Origin: Arsukibacterium sp. UBA3155
GTDB taxonomy: Bacteria > Pseudomonadota > Gammaproteobacteria > Enterobacterales > Alteromonadaceae
Reading direction: 5' to 3'
DNA length: 64,000 bases
Assembly (NCBI GenBank): GCA_002364615.1
Contig: DEYP01000030.1
Location: 39,589 to 103,588 of the forward strand
Positions 44,801 through 51,510 of this stretch are shown here, piece by piece. The notes under the pieces are model-generated. The model made no database searches and had not been told where the DNA came from. It saw nothing but the letters and a program-made list of their open reading frames with translations. Within the stretch, counting starts at the first letter, position 1. Each line of letters starts with the position of its first letter. The position numbers and the translations under genes were made by a program.

Positions 44801-44863
44801 CTTTGTAAATTTGATGTTGATGACATTACATTGTAACTGGCTTATTTACAATGATTTATAGGT
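44801..44863 (-). repeat. 63-bp intergenic element, copy 2
   Basis: Related to 41540-41601 with the same ends (CTTTGTAAATTT and TTATAGGT). It contains the short palindrome TTACATTGTAA. It lies 97 bp before the NTF2-like gene. Confidence 0.5.
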
Positions 44864-44930
44864 GAACGCAGTCTTAGCCATCGTGACCAATACGACAACT
44901 TTGGAGAATCAGTGTGTGTGGTTTTTAACG

Positions 44931-45227
44931 TTAATCCAACAGCCTCAGGGGCGCATCCATCTCTTGGTGCAGAACGCGAACAACCCGCAGCTCTGACTGC
45001 AGCACACGATAGAAAACTGCGTGATGCTCTACCTGCAATCTGCGATAGCCAGTCAGCACATGCGCATAGTCAGTGCCGAGCAATGGATGGCTAAGCAGCT
45101 GTCTGATGCCCGTCTCAAGCTGATCCATGTATTTATCAGCATGCTCTGCTCCCCACTCTGCGCAGGTATAAAGCCAAATAGCGGTAAGGTCAGATTCCGC
45201 CTTCGGTGTAATGCTTAGCGTTAACAC
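44931..45227 (-). CDS. parE: ParE/RelE-family toxin
   Basis: A 98-residue protein starting (GTG) LTLSITPKAESDLTAIWLYT, with LLSHPLLGTDYAHVLTGYRR and YRVLQSELRVVRVLHQEMD, the ParE fold signature. ParE toxins inhibit DNA gyrase; RelE relatives cleave mRNA. The GTG overlaps the last base of the antitoxin TAG, so translation is coupled. Placement behind a ParD-like antitoxin supports a type II toxin-antitoxin unit. Confidence 0.92.
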   Translation of the reverse strand: MLTLSITPKAESDLTAIWLYTCAEWGAEHADKYMDQLETGIRQLLSHPLLGTDYAHVLTGYRRLQVEHHAVFYRVLQSELRVVRVLHQEMDAPLRLLD

Positions 45228-45481
45228 TAGTCAGCCGGTTTCATCAGTTTACGGCCAGCCGCTTTAATAGCAGATATATTCAGTGCTTTAGGCTGGCCGC
45301 TTGATTCGCCATCAATAAGTGCCTGCCTCAGAGCGGCCAGACGTTCCCTCGCCTGCTGGTCTCTGCGAATAAGATCCCGGATATACTCACTATCATTACC
45401 AAAATGACCGCTTTCAATCTGAGTTTTTACCCAGTCGTCCTGCTGCTTAGTCAGGGTAATGGTTTTCCTGTGCATACTCAT
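45227..45481 (-). CDS. parD: ParD-family antitoxin
   Basis: An 84-residue protein beginning MSMHRKTITLTKQQDDWVKT, a ribbon-helix-helix DNA-binding domain, followed by DSEYIRDLIRRDQQARERLA and a flexible C-terminus that would cover the toxin. It neutralises ParE and represses the operon. AGAGGT lies before the ATG at 45481, and a CATAC-GTATG inverted repeat overlaps the leader. Confidence 0.92.
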   Translation of the reverse strand: MSMHRKTITLTKQQDDWVKTQIESGHFGNDSEYIRDLIRRDQQARERLAALRQALIDGESSGQPKALNISAIKAAGRKLMKPAD

Positions 45482-45494
45482 AGCTCGTACCTCT

Positions 45495-45510
45495 CATACC
45501 GTATAGTATG
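45495..45510. promoter_or_regulatory. parDE operator
   Basis: CATAC-CGTATA-GTATG has perfect 5-bp arms, 14 bp upstream of the parD start, a usual place for autorepression by the antitoxin. Confidence 0.5.
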
Positions 45511-45570
45511 ACAATATCACACTATCTGCTAATGTCGAATCAATGTTCCATTTGCTGGCAGACATAACAA

Positions 45571-45720
45571 CTACCCAAATTTTTTAGCCAGATTAGCAAG
45601 CCGTTGCCCCAGATAAGTTGCGGTAATTAAGTCAGTGTCGTTAAGTGCACCATCGGTGGAATGAGCTATTAAGCCTGACTGAAGTGCTGCAGTTACTTCT
45701 GCTGCAGCAATACTTTTCAC
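45571..45720 (-). pseudogene. short reading-frame remnant (49 codons)
   Basis: From a GTG at 45720 the frame reads KSIAAAEVTAALQSGLIAHS and continues to ANLAKKFG before TAG. Codon choice looks coding, but no ribosome site is present and the frame stays open a few codons further upstream before a stop. It may be a 3' gene remnant or a very small gene. No family recognised. Confidence 0.35.
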
Positions 45721-45732
45721 TTTTGCTATGAA

Positions 45733-46275
45733 CTAAACAGCCTTTTCAGCCCGTTTTTTGCGCCACAGCCTTGCCACTGCTGCCAGAATGCTGCGTAAAA
45801 TCCAGGATAGCAGCGCGAACGGCACGGCAATCAGCAGCGGCAGAATGCCGCCGAAAGTAAAGGTCATTGCCATAACAAAGCCGCAGATATACTGCAGCCG
45901 GTATACCGGGAACAACAACGCAACCAGCAGCAGACTAAAAAATATAATACTCGTCAAGGTCAGCATGCCGGCGCTGAAGGAAATGGCTAATACTGCGCCA
46001 TAGGAGGCAGCACCAAATAGGCCGGGCAGTATCGAGCGTGGCACCCTGGCCCATCTGGCCAAATGAGCAGGCTGTTTTTGGCAATACCAGCCCAGTGCCG
46101 CAGCTAATAGTGGCAATGTTAGCAATTCAAACCAGTTAGAAATGGCCGGCAGCGTCGCATCATTTAACAGATGATGGCTTTGCACCCCGCCACTTAACTG
46201 TTCATAAGTAAGATGTATGCCAGCCAGCAACAGTGCGGCCAGCGGCAACCAAAGAGGATATGCTGATTGCTTCAT
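45733..46275 (-). CDS. hypothetical integral membrane protein
   Basis: A 180-residue protein with about five hydrophobic segments (WLPLAALLLAGIHLTY, FELLTLPLLAAALGWY, GAVLAISFSAGMLTLTSIIF, SLLLVALLFPVY, GILPLLIAVPFALLSWILRS) and a basic tail (RLWRKKRAEKAV). I do not recognise the family. AAGGAG precedes the ATG. The start overlaps the stop of a 53-codon gene upstream (ATGA), so they form an operon. Confidence 0.7.
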   Translation of the reverse strand: MKQSAYPLWLPLAALLLAGIHLTYEQLSGGVQSHHLLNDATLPAISNWFELLTLPLLAAALGWYCQKQPAHLARWARVPRSILPGLFGAASYGAVLAISFSAGMLTLTSIIFFSLLLVALLFPVYRLQYICGFVMAMTFTFGGILPLLIAVPFALLSWILRSILAAVARLWRKKRAEKAV

Positions 46276-46433
46276 GGGTTACTCCTTAGGGCAATTTTAT
46301 CTGCCTTGAAAATCAGCCATAAACTCAGCGCCAACTCACCAAATTGGCCCAGATAGTTAATGGCCAGATAACAGCAGCCGCCAAAACGGACAAAACCCGG
46401 CGTCACGCCAGAGCCTGATGTTGCAACCGCCAT
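46272..46433 (-). CDS. 53-aa membrane peptide coupled to the downstream gene
   Basis: Starts MAVATSGSGVTPGFVRFGGC (ATG at 46433) and continues through one hydrophobic helix (CYLAINYLGQFGELALSLWL) to a basic end. AAGGA lies 6-7 bases upstream. The TGA stop overlaps the ATG of the 180-aa membrane protein in an ATGA arrangement, strong evidence for translation. No homologue is recognised. A second ATG two codons earlier is too close to the ribosome site. Confidence 0.55.
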   Translation of the reverse strand: MAVATSGSGVTPGFVRFGGCCYLAINYLGQFGELALSLWLIFKADKIALRSNP

Positions 46434-46651
46434 ATTCATTCCTTAATCAATATGCTTAAAACTGCCAGCGCAGCCTTTTACTGGCGATATGCTGCACCGG
46501 GCAAACGGTTTTGCCTACAGTAGATTTGTTACCAGTCATGTCAGAAAGCTAACCGGCAGTGTGCAGTTACTTACCCCGCCGGTAGTGCTATGCTGACTAA
46601 CAAACCTGCCACGCTGGCAGCGCTGAAAAACTAACCTGAGGAGAGCTACAT

Positions 46652-47113
46652 ATGCGTCCTGTTTACTGTGGATTACTATTGCTGATGCTGACCGGCTGTG
46701 GCAAAAATGAAGTTGGCGATGTATCACTGGGGGTATTTACCACCAAGGACATTAAACTGGATGCCATTGTCGACCCTGTCGTTACCGGGGTAACCTGTCA
46801 TGTTTCAAGTATTGAAGCTAACCTCGACTTTTCTGACCCGTCTGACAGCTCCATCGCCTGTCGCCAGACCGGCCCTATTACCGCAGCAATGATTGCGCAA
46901 ATAGATAAAAGCAAAAACGGTGATGTGCTGTTTACTAAATCAAAGAGTATCTTCTTTAAAACCATGAAAATACGTCGTATTTTAGACGCTGAAAACCAAA
47001 CGTTGATGTATGTGTCTTATTCCACCAAAGAAACCTCGGGCAGCTTTAAACACAGCTTGTCTACCGTGCCACTGTGGGGAACTGAAGCTTATACCGCAGC
47101 GAGCTTACAGTAA
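46652..47113 (+). CDS. creA: CreA family lipoprotein
   Basis: A 153-residue protein with lipobox LTGC (MRPVYCGLLLLMLTGC). The mature part (VGDVSLGVFTTKDIKLDAIV, DPVVTGVTCHVSSIEANLDF, IACRQTG) is the CreA family, a conserved protein of unknown function named for its place in the E. coli cre operon. Two conserved cysteines could form a disulfide. GAGGAG precedes the ATG. No cre regulators are nearby. Confidence 0.92.
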   Translation: MRPVYCGLLLLMLTGCGKNEVGDVSLGVFTTKDIKLDAIVDPVVTGVTCHVSSIEANLDFSDPSDSSIACRQTGPITAAMIAQIDKSKNGDVLFTKSKSIFFKTMKIRRILDAENQTLMYVSYSTKETSGSFKHSLSTVPLWGTEAYTAASLQ

Positions 47114-47326
47114 AAGAGGGGGCAGCGATAAATACAGCGAGTAAGTAAGGTTTTAGCGTACATTTGCAGTAGTCATTGAACTGGAAGCAAACACATAACC
47201 GTAGTTGGTTAAAGCTGTCCAGTCCTTTCAACTTAAAGCCAGAGGTCTGGTTCAGCGGCGATTTATGATCACAGAGTACAATTCCGTTTACTTAACCATG
47301 ATGTCGCTTATCTGGAGAGAACCGGA

Positions 47327-48232
47327 GTGTTGCTGAAACGGTATATGCTATCGCTTGCCACCCTATTGCTGAGCTTGGTTTTATTACTGAGCTTAGTCAT
47401 GCCAGCTATAGCGCAAGAACCTAATCAGTCTCAGATCAACTCGCTTGAATGGGTAATTAACACCGCGCCCCCCTTTCACATCGTGGATGGTCCGCTTGCG
47501 GGCAAAGGTATTTGTGACGCACTGATCGACGTTATAGATCAACACTTACCCGAACTTGAAAGCAAGCGTTTAGTGTTGCCACAATCCCGTATCCGCCAGC
47601 AATTTCAGCGTAAGAAAAACCAATGCTTTCCGTGCATGATTTATCGCGCCACGCCGGGCGACACCATTCAAAGCGAGCCTACGCATTTTTATTACCCTCA
47701 CGGAATTATTACTACCCCGGAGAAAGCGCGTTTAATTCAGGCGCGTCATGGCAACCCGGTTAGCTTTGCCAGTTTAATTAACGATAATACTTTACGCTTT
47801 GGCTATCCCGATGGCCGGCACTACCCTGCCGTGCAAAACATTTTAGATAAAGCACTGCAAACTGATATCAGCCGTATTTCTCACACGGGTGAAAATGCGA
47901 CTGTCGCTATTCTGGCTATGATTAAAAAAGGCCGCATTGACTACACTCTGGAATATCAAATACTGCAGAATTTAGACAATGCTGAGAATCCCCCCGGCAG
48001 TTTGGTATTTTTGAAAATTGCCGAAACTCAGGGACAGCATGTGCTTGGTGCTGTCGGTTGTACCAACTCAGAATGGGGCCGGGCGGCAATAGCAAAAATA
48101 AATCAGGTACTGCCTCTCGTTCGCCAGCATCCACAATTTTTGCAAGTGCTGGGGCTGTGGTTTAATGATGATCCAGATTCAGGCCCTTACCGTGAATTAT
48201 TACGCGAGCGGGTTTGGCAAGCTGACGAGTGA
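47327..48232 (+). CDS. periplasmic solute-binding-like protein (TIGR02285 type)
   Basis: A 301-residue protein with a signal peptide (residues 1-28, cut after AIA). Pattern LEWVINTAPPFHIVDGPLAG and KGICDALIDVIDQHLPE is that of the TIGR02285 / bacterial SBP_3-like family; the motif FPCMIYRATP and LQVLGLWFNDD agree. These proteins look like amino-acid-binding proteins but are often not linked to a transporter, as here. GTG at 47327 follows GGAGAG. The stop codon falls inside the first copy of the intergenic repeat. Confidence 0.82.
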   Translation: MLLKRYMLSLATLLLSLVLLLSLVMPAIAQEPNQSQINSLEWVINTAPPFHIVDGPLAGKGICDALIDVIDQHLPELESKRLVLPQSRIRQQFQRKKNQCFPCMIYRATPGDTIQSEPTHFYYPHGIITTPEKARLIQARHGNPVSFASLINDNTLRFGYPDGRHYPAVQNILDKALQTDISRISHTGENATVAILAMIKKGRIDYTLEYQILQNLDNAENPPGSLVFLKIAETQGQHVLGAVGCTNSEWGRAAIAKINQVLPLVRQHPQFLQVLGLWFNDDPDSGPYRELLRERVWQADE

Positions 48233-48362
48233 GGAAGAGCGTTATATCCGGCATGCAGAGAGAACAACTGCAACACCCGCCTTGGCTCGCCACAGCAACT
48301 CCTTCGCTCACGCTCACTCAAACACTCTGTGTCGACCAAAACGGGGTTCCAGCTGCTCTCTT
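48226..48362. repeat. intergenic repeat, copy A (internally deleted)
   Basis: Begins CGAGTGAGGAAGAG, contains GAGAACAACTGCAACACCCG and ends CGACCAAAACGGGGTTCCAG. It lacks the roughly 65-bp centre with the CAAATACGT hairpin found in copies B and C. It overlaps the stop of the solute-binding gene. Confidence 0.85.
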
Positions 48363-49160
48363 TTAAATGTAAACGGTGCCTTTCAGATATAATACCGCAA
48401 AGCCGGACACTAACACCCGGTCATTGCTGATCTTGCAATATAAGATGCCGCCGCGTGCGGATGCCTGATACGCCACTAATTCTGTTTTGGCTAACTGCTT
48501 CGCCCAGTAAGGCGACAGTCCGGCGTGAATTGAGCCGGTTACCGGATCTTCATCACCACCGTTAGCTGGCCAGAAATAGCGGGAGATAAAATCATACTCA
48601 TCTGTGTTGGTGCTGGCACTGGCTTTAGCGCTAACCACCAGATCAAAAGGCGCTAACTGCTTTAACTGCTCTGAGTTATAGCTCAGGTTTTTAACCTCCT
48701 GCTCAGTTGCCATTATCGCAAAATAGGCCTGGCGGTTTTTTAATACCGTAATCGGTGCTACTGATAAACCTGCTAATAACGCGTCCGGCACCTGCTCAAC
48801 AACATCCGGGCATTGGTTGGGAAAGCTCATTTCAATTCTGCCGTCGCTATGCTGATTCACAAATAATGAACCCACCTGCGAGGTAATAAACTCAATTTCG
48901 CCCTGCCCGGCCAAATGCTGAAATATCACATAGGATGACGCTAACGTGGCGTGACCACAAAAGTCGATTTCAGTTAATGGCGAAAACCAGCGGATTTCAT
49001 ATTGATGAGCGGATAGCGAAAAAATGAAAGCAGTCTCTGACAGGATAATTTCACCAGCAATACTTTGCATCACTTCCGGCGCCAGCCATTGCGTTAGCGA
49101 CACCACCGCCGCTGAATTATCTTTAAACTACTGCTTGGTAAACGCATCAACAATATAAAT
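48363..49160 (-). pseudogene. PhzF-family isomerase, disrupted near the 5' end
   Basis: The intact part from 49106 (LAPEVMQSIAGEIILSETAF, CGHATLASSYV, DEDPVTGSIHAGL) is a PhzF-like epimerase/isomerase with the conserved E in SETAF. Family members begin with an N-terminal strand like IYIVDAFT. That stretch is present in the same frame at 49158-49131 (IYIVDAFTKQ) but is followed by an amber TAG at 49128-49130, and the first codon is ATT instead of ATG, preceded by GAGGAA. A GTG at 49106 could allow an N-truncated product. Two lesions suggest a decaying gene. Confidence 0.8.
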
Positions 49161-49280
49161 AGCTAATTCCTCGCGGGACGCCTTAGGTTTACCGTGTCAG
49201 CAACAGGCATTTCAGGTTGTTGTAGTGATAGTTTCAGGCACTGTCATCGGTTTCGCGGTATAAGTCGTAACTGACGTGTT

Positions 49281-49484
49281 GAGAGAACAACTGCAACACC
49301 CGCTTTGGCTCGCCACAGCAACTACTTCGGGCATCCTGCCCTTCGCAAGCCAGCAGAGCTGTTCAAATACGTTCCCGACGTATTTGTCTCTCGCTTTCGC
49401 TCGCTCAGACACTCTGTATCGACCAAAATGGGGTTCCAGCAGCTCTCTTTCACATATCGATTTAACGAATAGAGGATAGAACCT
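49281..49484. repeat. intergenic repeat, copy B
   Basis: About 204 bp, from GAGAGAACAACTGCAAC to CGAATAGAGGATAGAACCT. It carries a 9-bp hairpin CAAATACGT-TCCCG-ACGTATTTG at 49364-49386. Nearly identical to copy C. Confidence 0.9.
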
Positions 49485-49546
49485 CTTTTGAAGGAGCTGG
49501 GGAGTGTCTGAGCCCCTGCTGCAAGGCAACGGGCGAGTTGCCCCGG

Positions 49547-49784
49547 CGAGTGAGGAAGAGTGTTGTATCCGGCATGGCGGGAGAACAACTGCAACACCCG
49601 CCTTGGCTCACCACAGCAACTACTTCGGACATCCTGCCCTTCGCAAGCCAGCAGAGCTGTTCAAATACGTTCCCGACGTATTTGTCCCTCGCTTGCGCGC
49701 TCACTCAGACACTCTGCGTCGACCAAAACGGGGCTCCAGTCGCTCTCTTTCAGGTATCGATTTAACGAATAGAGGATAGAACCT
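49547..49784. repeat. intergenic repeat, copy C
   Basis: About 238 bp, with the CGAGTGAGGAAGAG start of copy A and the GATTTAACGAATAGAGGATA end of copy B. It overlaps the stop codon of the RluA-like gene. No coding function; frames within it are shared by all copies by descent. Confidence 0.9.
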
Positions 49785-50499
49785 AAAAAGGGCTGGCGCT
49801 TTGCCCATGGCAAGCCTCGCCGGTTAGCGGATGCTGAAAATAAATATCACTAGCGTGCAGCAATAATCGCCCTGCCAGTTGCTGGCTGGTTGCACTGTGA
49901 TACAAATCACACCCCAGTATGGGATGGCCGATGCTCAGGCTATGGATACGCAGCTGATGGGTACGGCCGCTTAGCGGGGTAAACTGCACCAGGCTGCGCT
50001 TTGGCTGGTTAAGCCGCGCCAATACTTTAAACTGGCTGATCGCGGCTTTACCGCTTTTGCAAATTTTTACCCGGGGAAACTGGGTTTTATCTTTAGCAAT
50101 AGGCGCAGCAATCTGCCCTTCATCAGCAGTGACCCAGCCTTCCAACATCGCAGTGTAATGCTTTTGTACTGTGCCATCCTGAAACTGTTTATTAAGCTTA
50201 GCGGTGGCATCTGGGGTCAGCGCCACCACCATAATACCCGAGGTACCAAAGTCTAAGCGGTGCGGTAATCTGGCATCGGGAAACGCCGGGCTGTTTCCTT
50301 GCCGCCCTTGTTCTAAACGGCCATTCACTAAGTGCCCATTTACCAATCGAAAATGCACCGAGTCAAGGTTAAGCGGGTTTTTACCGGATAAACTCAACAA
50401 GCCGGAGGGCTTATTGATCAGTAATATCGCCTCGTCCTGATATAAAACATCCACAGGTTCATGGCAGGCAGGTGCAATAAAGGTATCAATAATGTCCAA
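49783..50499 (-). CDS. rluA: RluA-family pseudouridine synthase
   Basis: A 238-residue protein. The catalytic aspartate lies in LPHRLDFGTSG, and INKPSGLLSLSG, PLSGRTHQLRIHSLSIGHPI and LLLHA are typical of RluA, which forms pseudouridine in 23S rRNA and some tRNAs. There is no S4 domain, as in RluA proper. Length is close to E. coli RluA (219 aa) with an insert LVNGHLVNGRLEQGRQG near residue 55. It sits head-on to repeat copy C. The next gene upstream on the same strand is a GNAT acetyltransferase, 12 bp away. Confidence 0.9.
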   Translation of the reverse strand: MDIIDTFIAPACHEPVDVLYQDEAILLINKPSGLLSLSGKNPLNLDSVHFRLVNGHLVNGRLEQGRQGNSPAFPDARLPHRLDFGTSGIMVVALTPDATAKLNKQFQDGTVQKHYTAMLEGWVTADEGQIAAPIAKDKTQFPRVKICKSGKAAISQFKVLARLNQPKRSLVQFTPLSGRTHQLRIHSLSIGHPILGCDLYHSATSQQLAGRLLLHASDIYFQHPLTGEACHGQSASPF

Positions 50500-50511
50500 G
50501 AGCCCCCCGCT

Positions 50512-51042
50512 TCAGCCTTTTGTATCGCTAAACAGCGCAGCTTGCATATAACGCGCTTGCTCACCCTGATAGCTGTTCAGAGCGTGCTCTGCGCTACCGG
50601 TTAGCTTAGTAACTACCCTGAAACCCTGTCGCTGCCAGTAAGGTACCGAGCCCTGCACGGCTACCAGGGCCAGTTTCGTCAGGCCCTGGCTTAATGCGTA
50701 CTGCTGAGCAGTAGCAAGCAAGCGGCTGGCCAGCCCCAAGCCGCGCGCTGCCGGGTTTACGGCCATATCATGCAGGTATAGCAGCTCAGGCATAGCATTT
50801 AATGTAAAAGCCGACGCCAACGGCGTAATCTGGCCATTGATTGACGGATAACAAAATAAATAAGCTAATAACTGGCCATTAGCGTTTTCAGCCAGCCAGC
50901 AACTGTCAGCAGCGACACTTAAACGTTGCTGCAATAGTACCGGGCTTTCATATAAGGCATCGCTGTAGCAGCTATCCTGCAGTGCCACGACTGCCGTAAT
51001 ATCTGCCGGTTTAATTAATCGGATGGTTATTGTCATTGTCAT
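50512..51042 (-). CDS. GNAT N-acetyltransferase
   Basis: A 176-residue protein starting MTMTITIRLIKPADITAVVA, with LYLHDMAVNPAARGLGLASR (acetyl-CoA loop RGLGLASR) and PYWQRQGFRVV, the core of the Gcn5-related fold. The start at 51042 follows TTAAGAAT; ten upstream codons are open but lack support. It is probably co-transcribed with the RluA gene 12 bp downstream. The acceptor is unknown. Confidence 0.85.
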   Translation of the reverse strand: MTMTITIRLIKPADITAVVALQDSCYSDALYESPVLLQQRLSVAADSCWLAENANGQLLAYLFCYPSINGQITPLASAFTLNAMPELLYLHDMAVNPAARGLGLASRLLATAQQYALSQGLTKLALVAVQGSVPYWQRQGFRVVTKLTGSAEHALNSYQGEQARYMQAALFSDTKG

Positions 51043-51064
51043 ATTCTTAACGCGGCAAAACCTG

Positions 51065-51208
51065 TTAAACACTACCCGCTGTTTCTACCACTAAAATCCT
51101 TGCCTCGCCCACCGGATGAGCGACATGCTCACAGCCAATACCAGCGTAAAAAATATCACCGGCATCTAACCGGCTAACCTGTTCGGTGCCATCCTGGCGG
51201 TAATGCAT
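51065..51208 (-). pseudogene. cupin-domain fragment (3' part)
   Basis: Forty-seven codons reading MHYRQDGTEQVSRLDAGDIF and YAGIGCEHVAHPVGEARILV, clearly the second half of a cupin barrel (LDAGDIFYAG and EHVAHPVGEA). The first half with the metal-binding HxH motif is missing. Immediately upstream is an IS-end-like repeat at 51235-51254, so the gene was probably cut by an insertion and deletion. AAGG lies before the ATG, so a short product could still be made. Confidence 0.7.
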
Positions 51209-51234
51209 ATCATACCTTAACTACCGGTTTTCAC

Positions 51235-51254
51235 CTGACACAGAGTTTACACCA
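51235..51254. repeat. IS-end-like 20-mer, copy 1
   Basis: CTGACACAGAGTTTACACCA, 18 of 20 bases shared with 55211-55230. Resembles terminal sequences of IS256-type elements, but no transposase is present. It abuts the truncated cupin. Confidence 0.5.
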
Positions 51255-51281
51255 GACGGTTGACATAAAGAGCATTATTTT

Positions 51282-51307
51282 GATTAGCAAAAAGCAAGAC
51301 CTGCCCC
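51282..51307. repeat. half of a palindromic REP-like repeat
   Basis: GATTAGCAAAAAGCAAGACC matches the right arm of the repeats at 53698, 57612 and 63191. Confidence 0.5.
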
Positions 51308-51510
51308 GCAGCTCCTTATTCAAAAAGAAAGGCCCGCCCCTAATATTTCAGACAAAGCCATATCGTTTTATCCGTCTTTGCCAAGCCATAAAGGTAAGTC
51401 CGGTGACAAATAGCATCCCGCGGTTCCATTTATGATTTGATCCGTACATTAATTGTACTGCTGCAGTTTATCCATTATGGTTAATACATAAATAATAATG
51501 AGCAGGACGC

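Larger units (their letters stand above)
51209..51510. other. 302-bp intergenic region with repeats
   Basis: Contains an IS-end-like 20-mer at 51235-51254 and the right half of a palindromic repeat at 51282-51307. No gene is seen. The last 60 bp form the leader of the TolB/TPR gene. Confidence 0.5.

Noticed and set aside
44912-45218. Plus-strand frames over parDE
   Set aside because: Shadow frames of the parE toxin gene on the opposite strand.
49276-49779. Several 60-100-codon frames on both strands
   Set aside because: All lie in repeat copies B and C and arise from repeated non-coding sequence.
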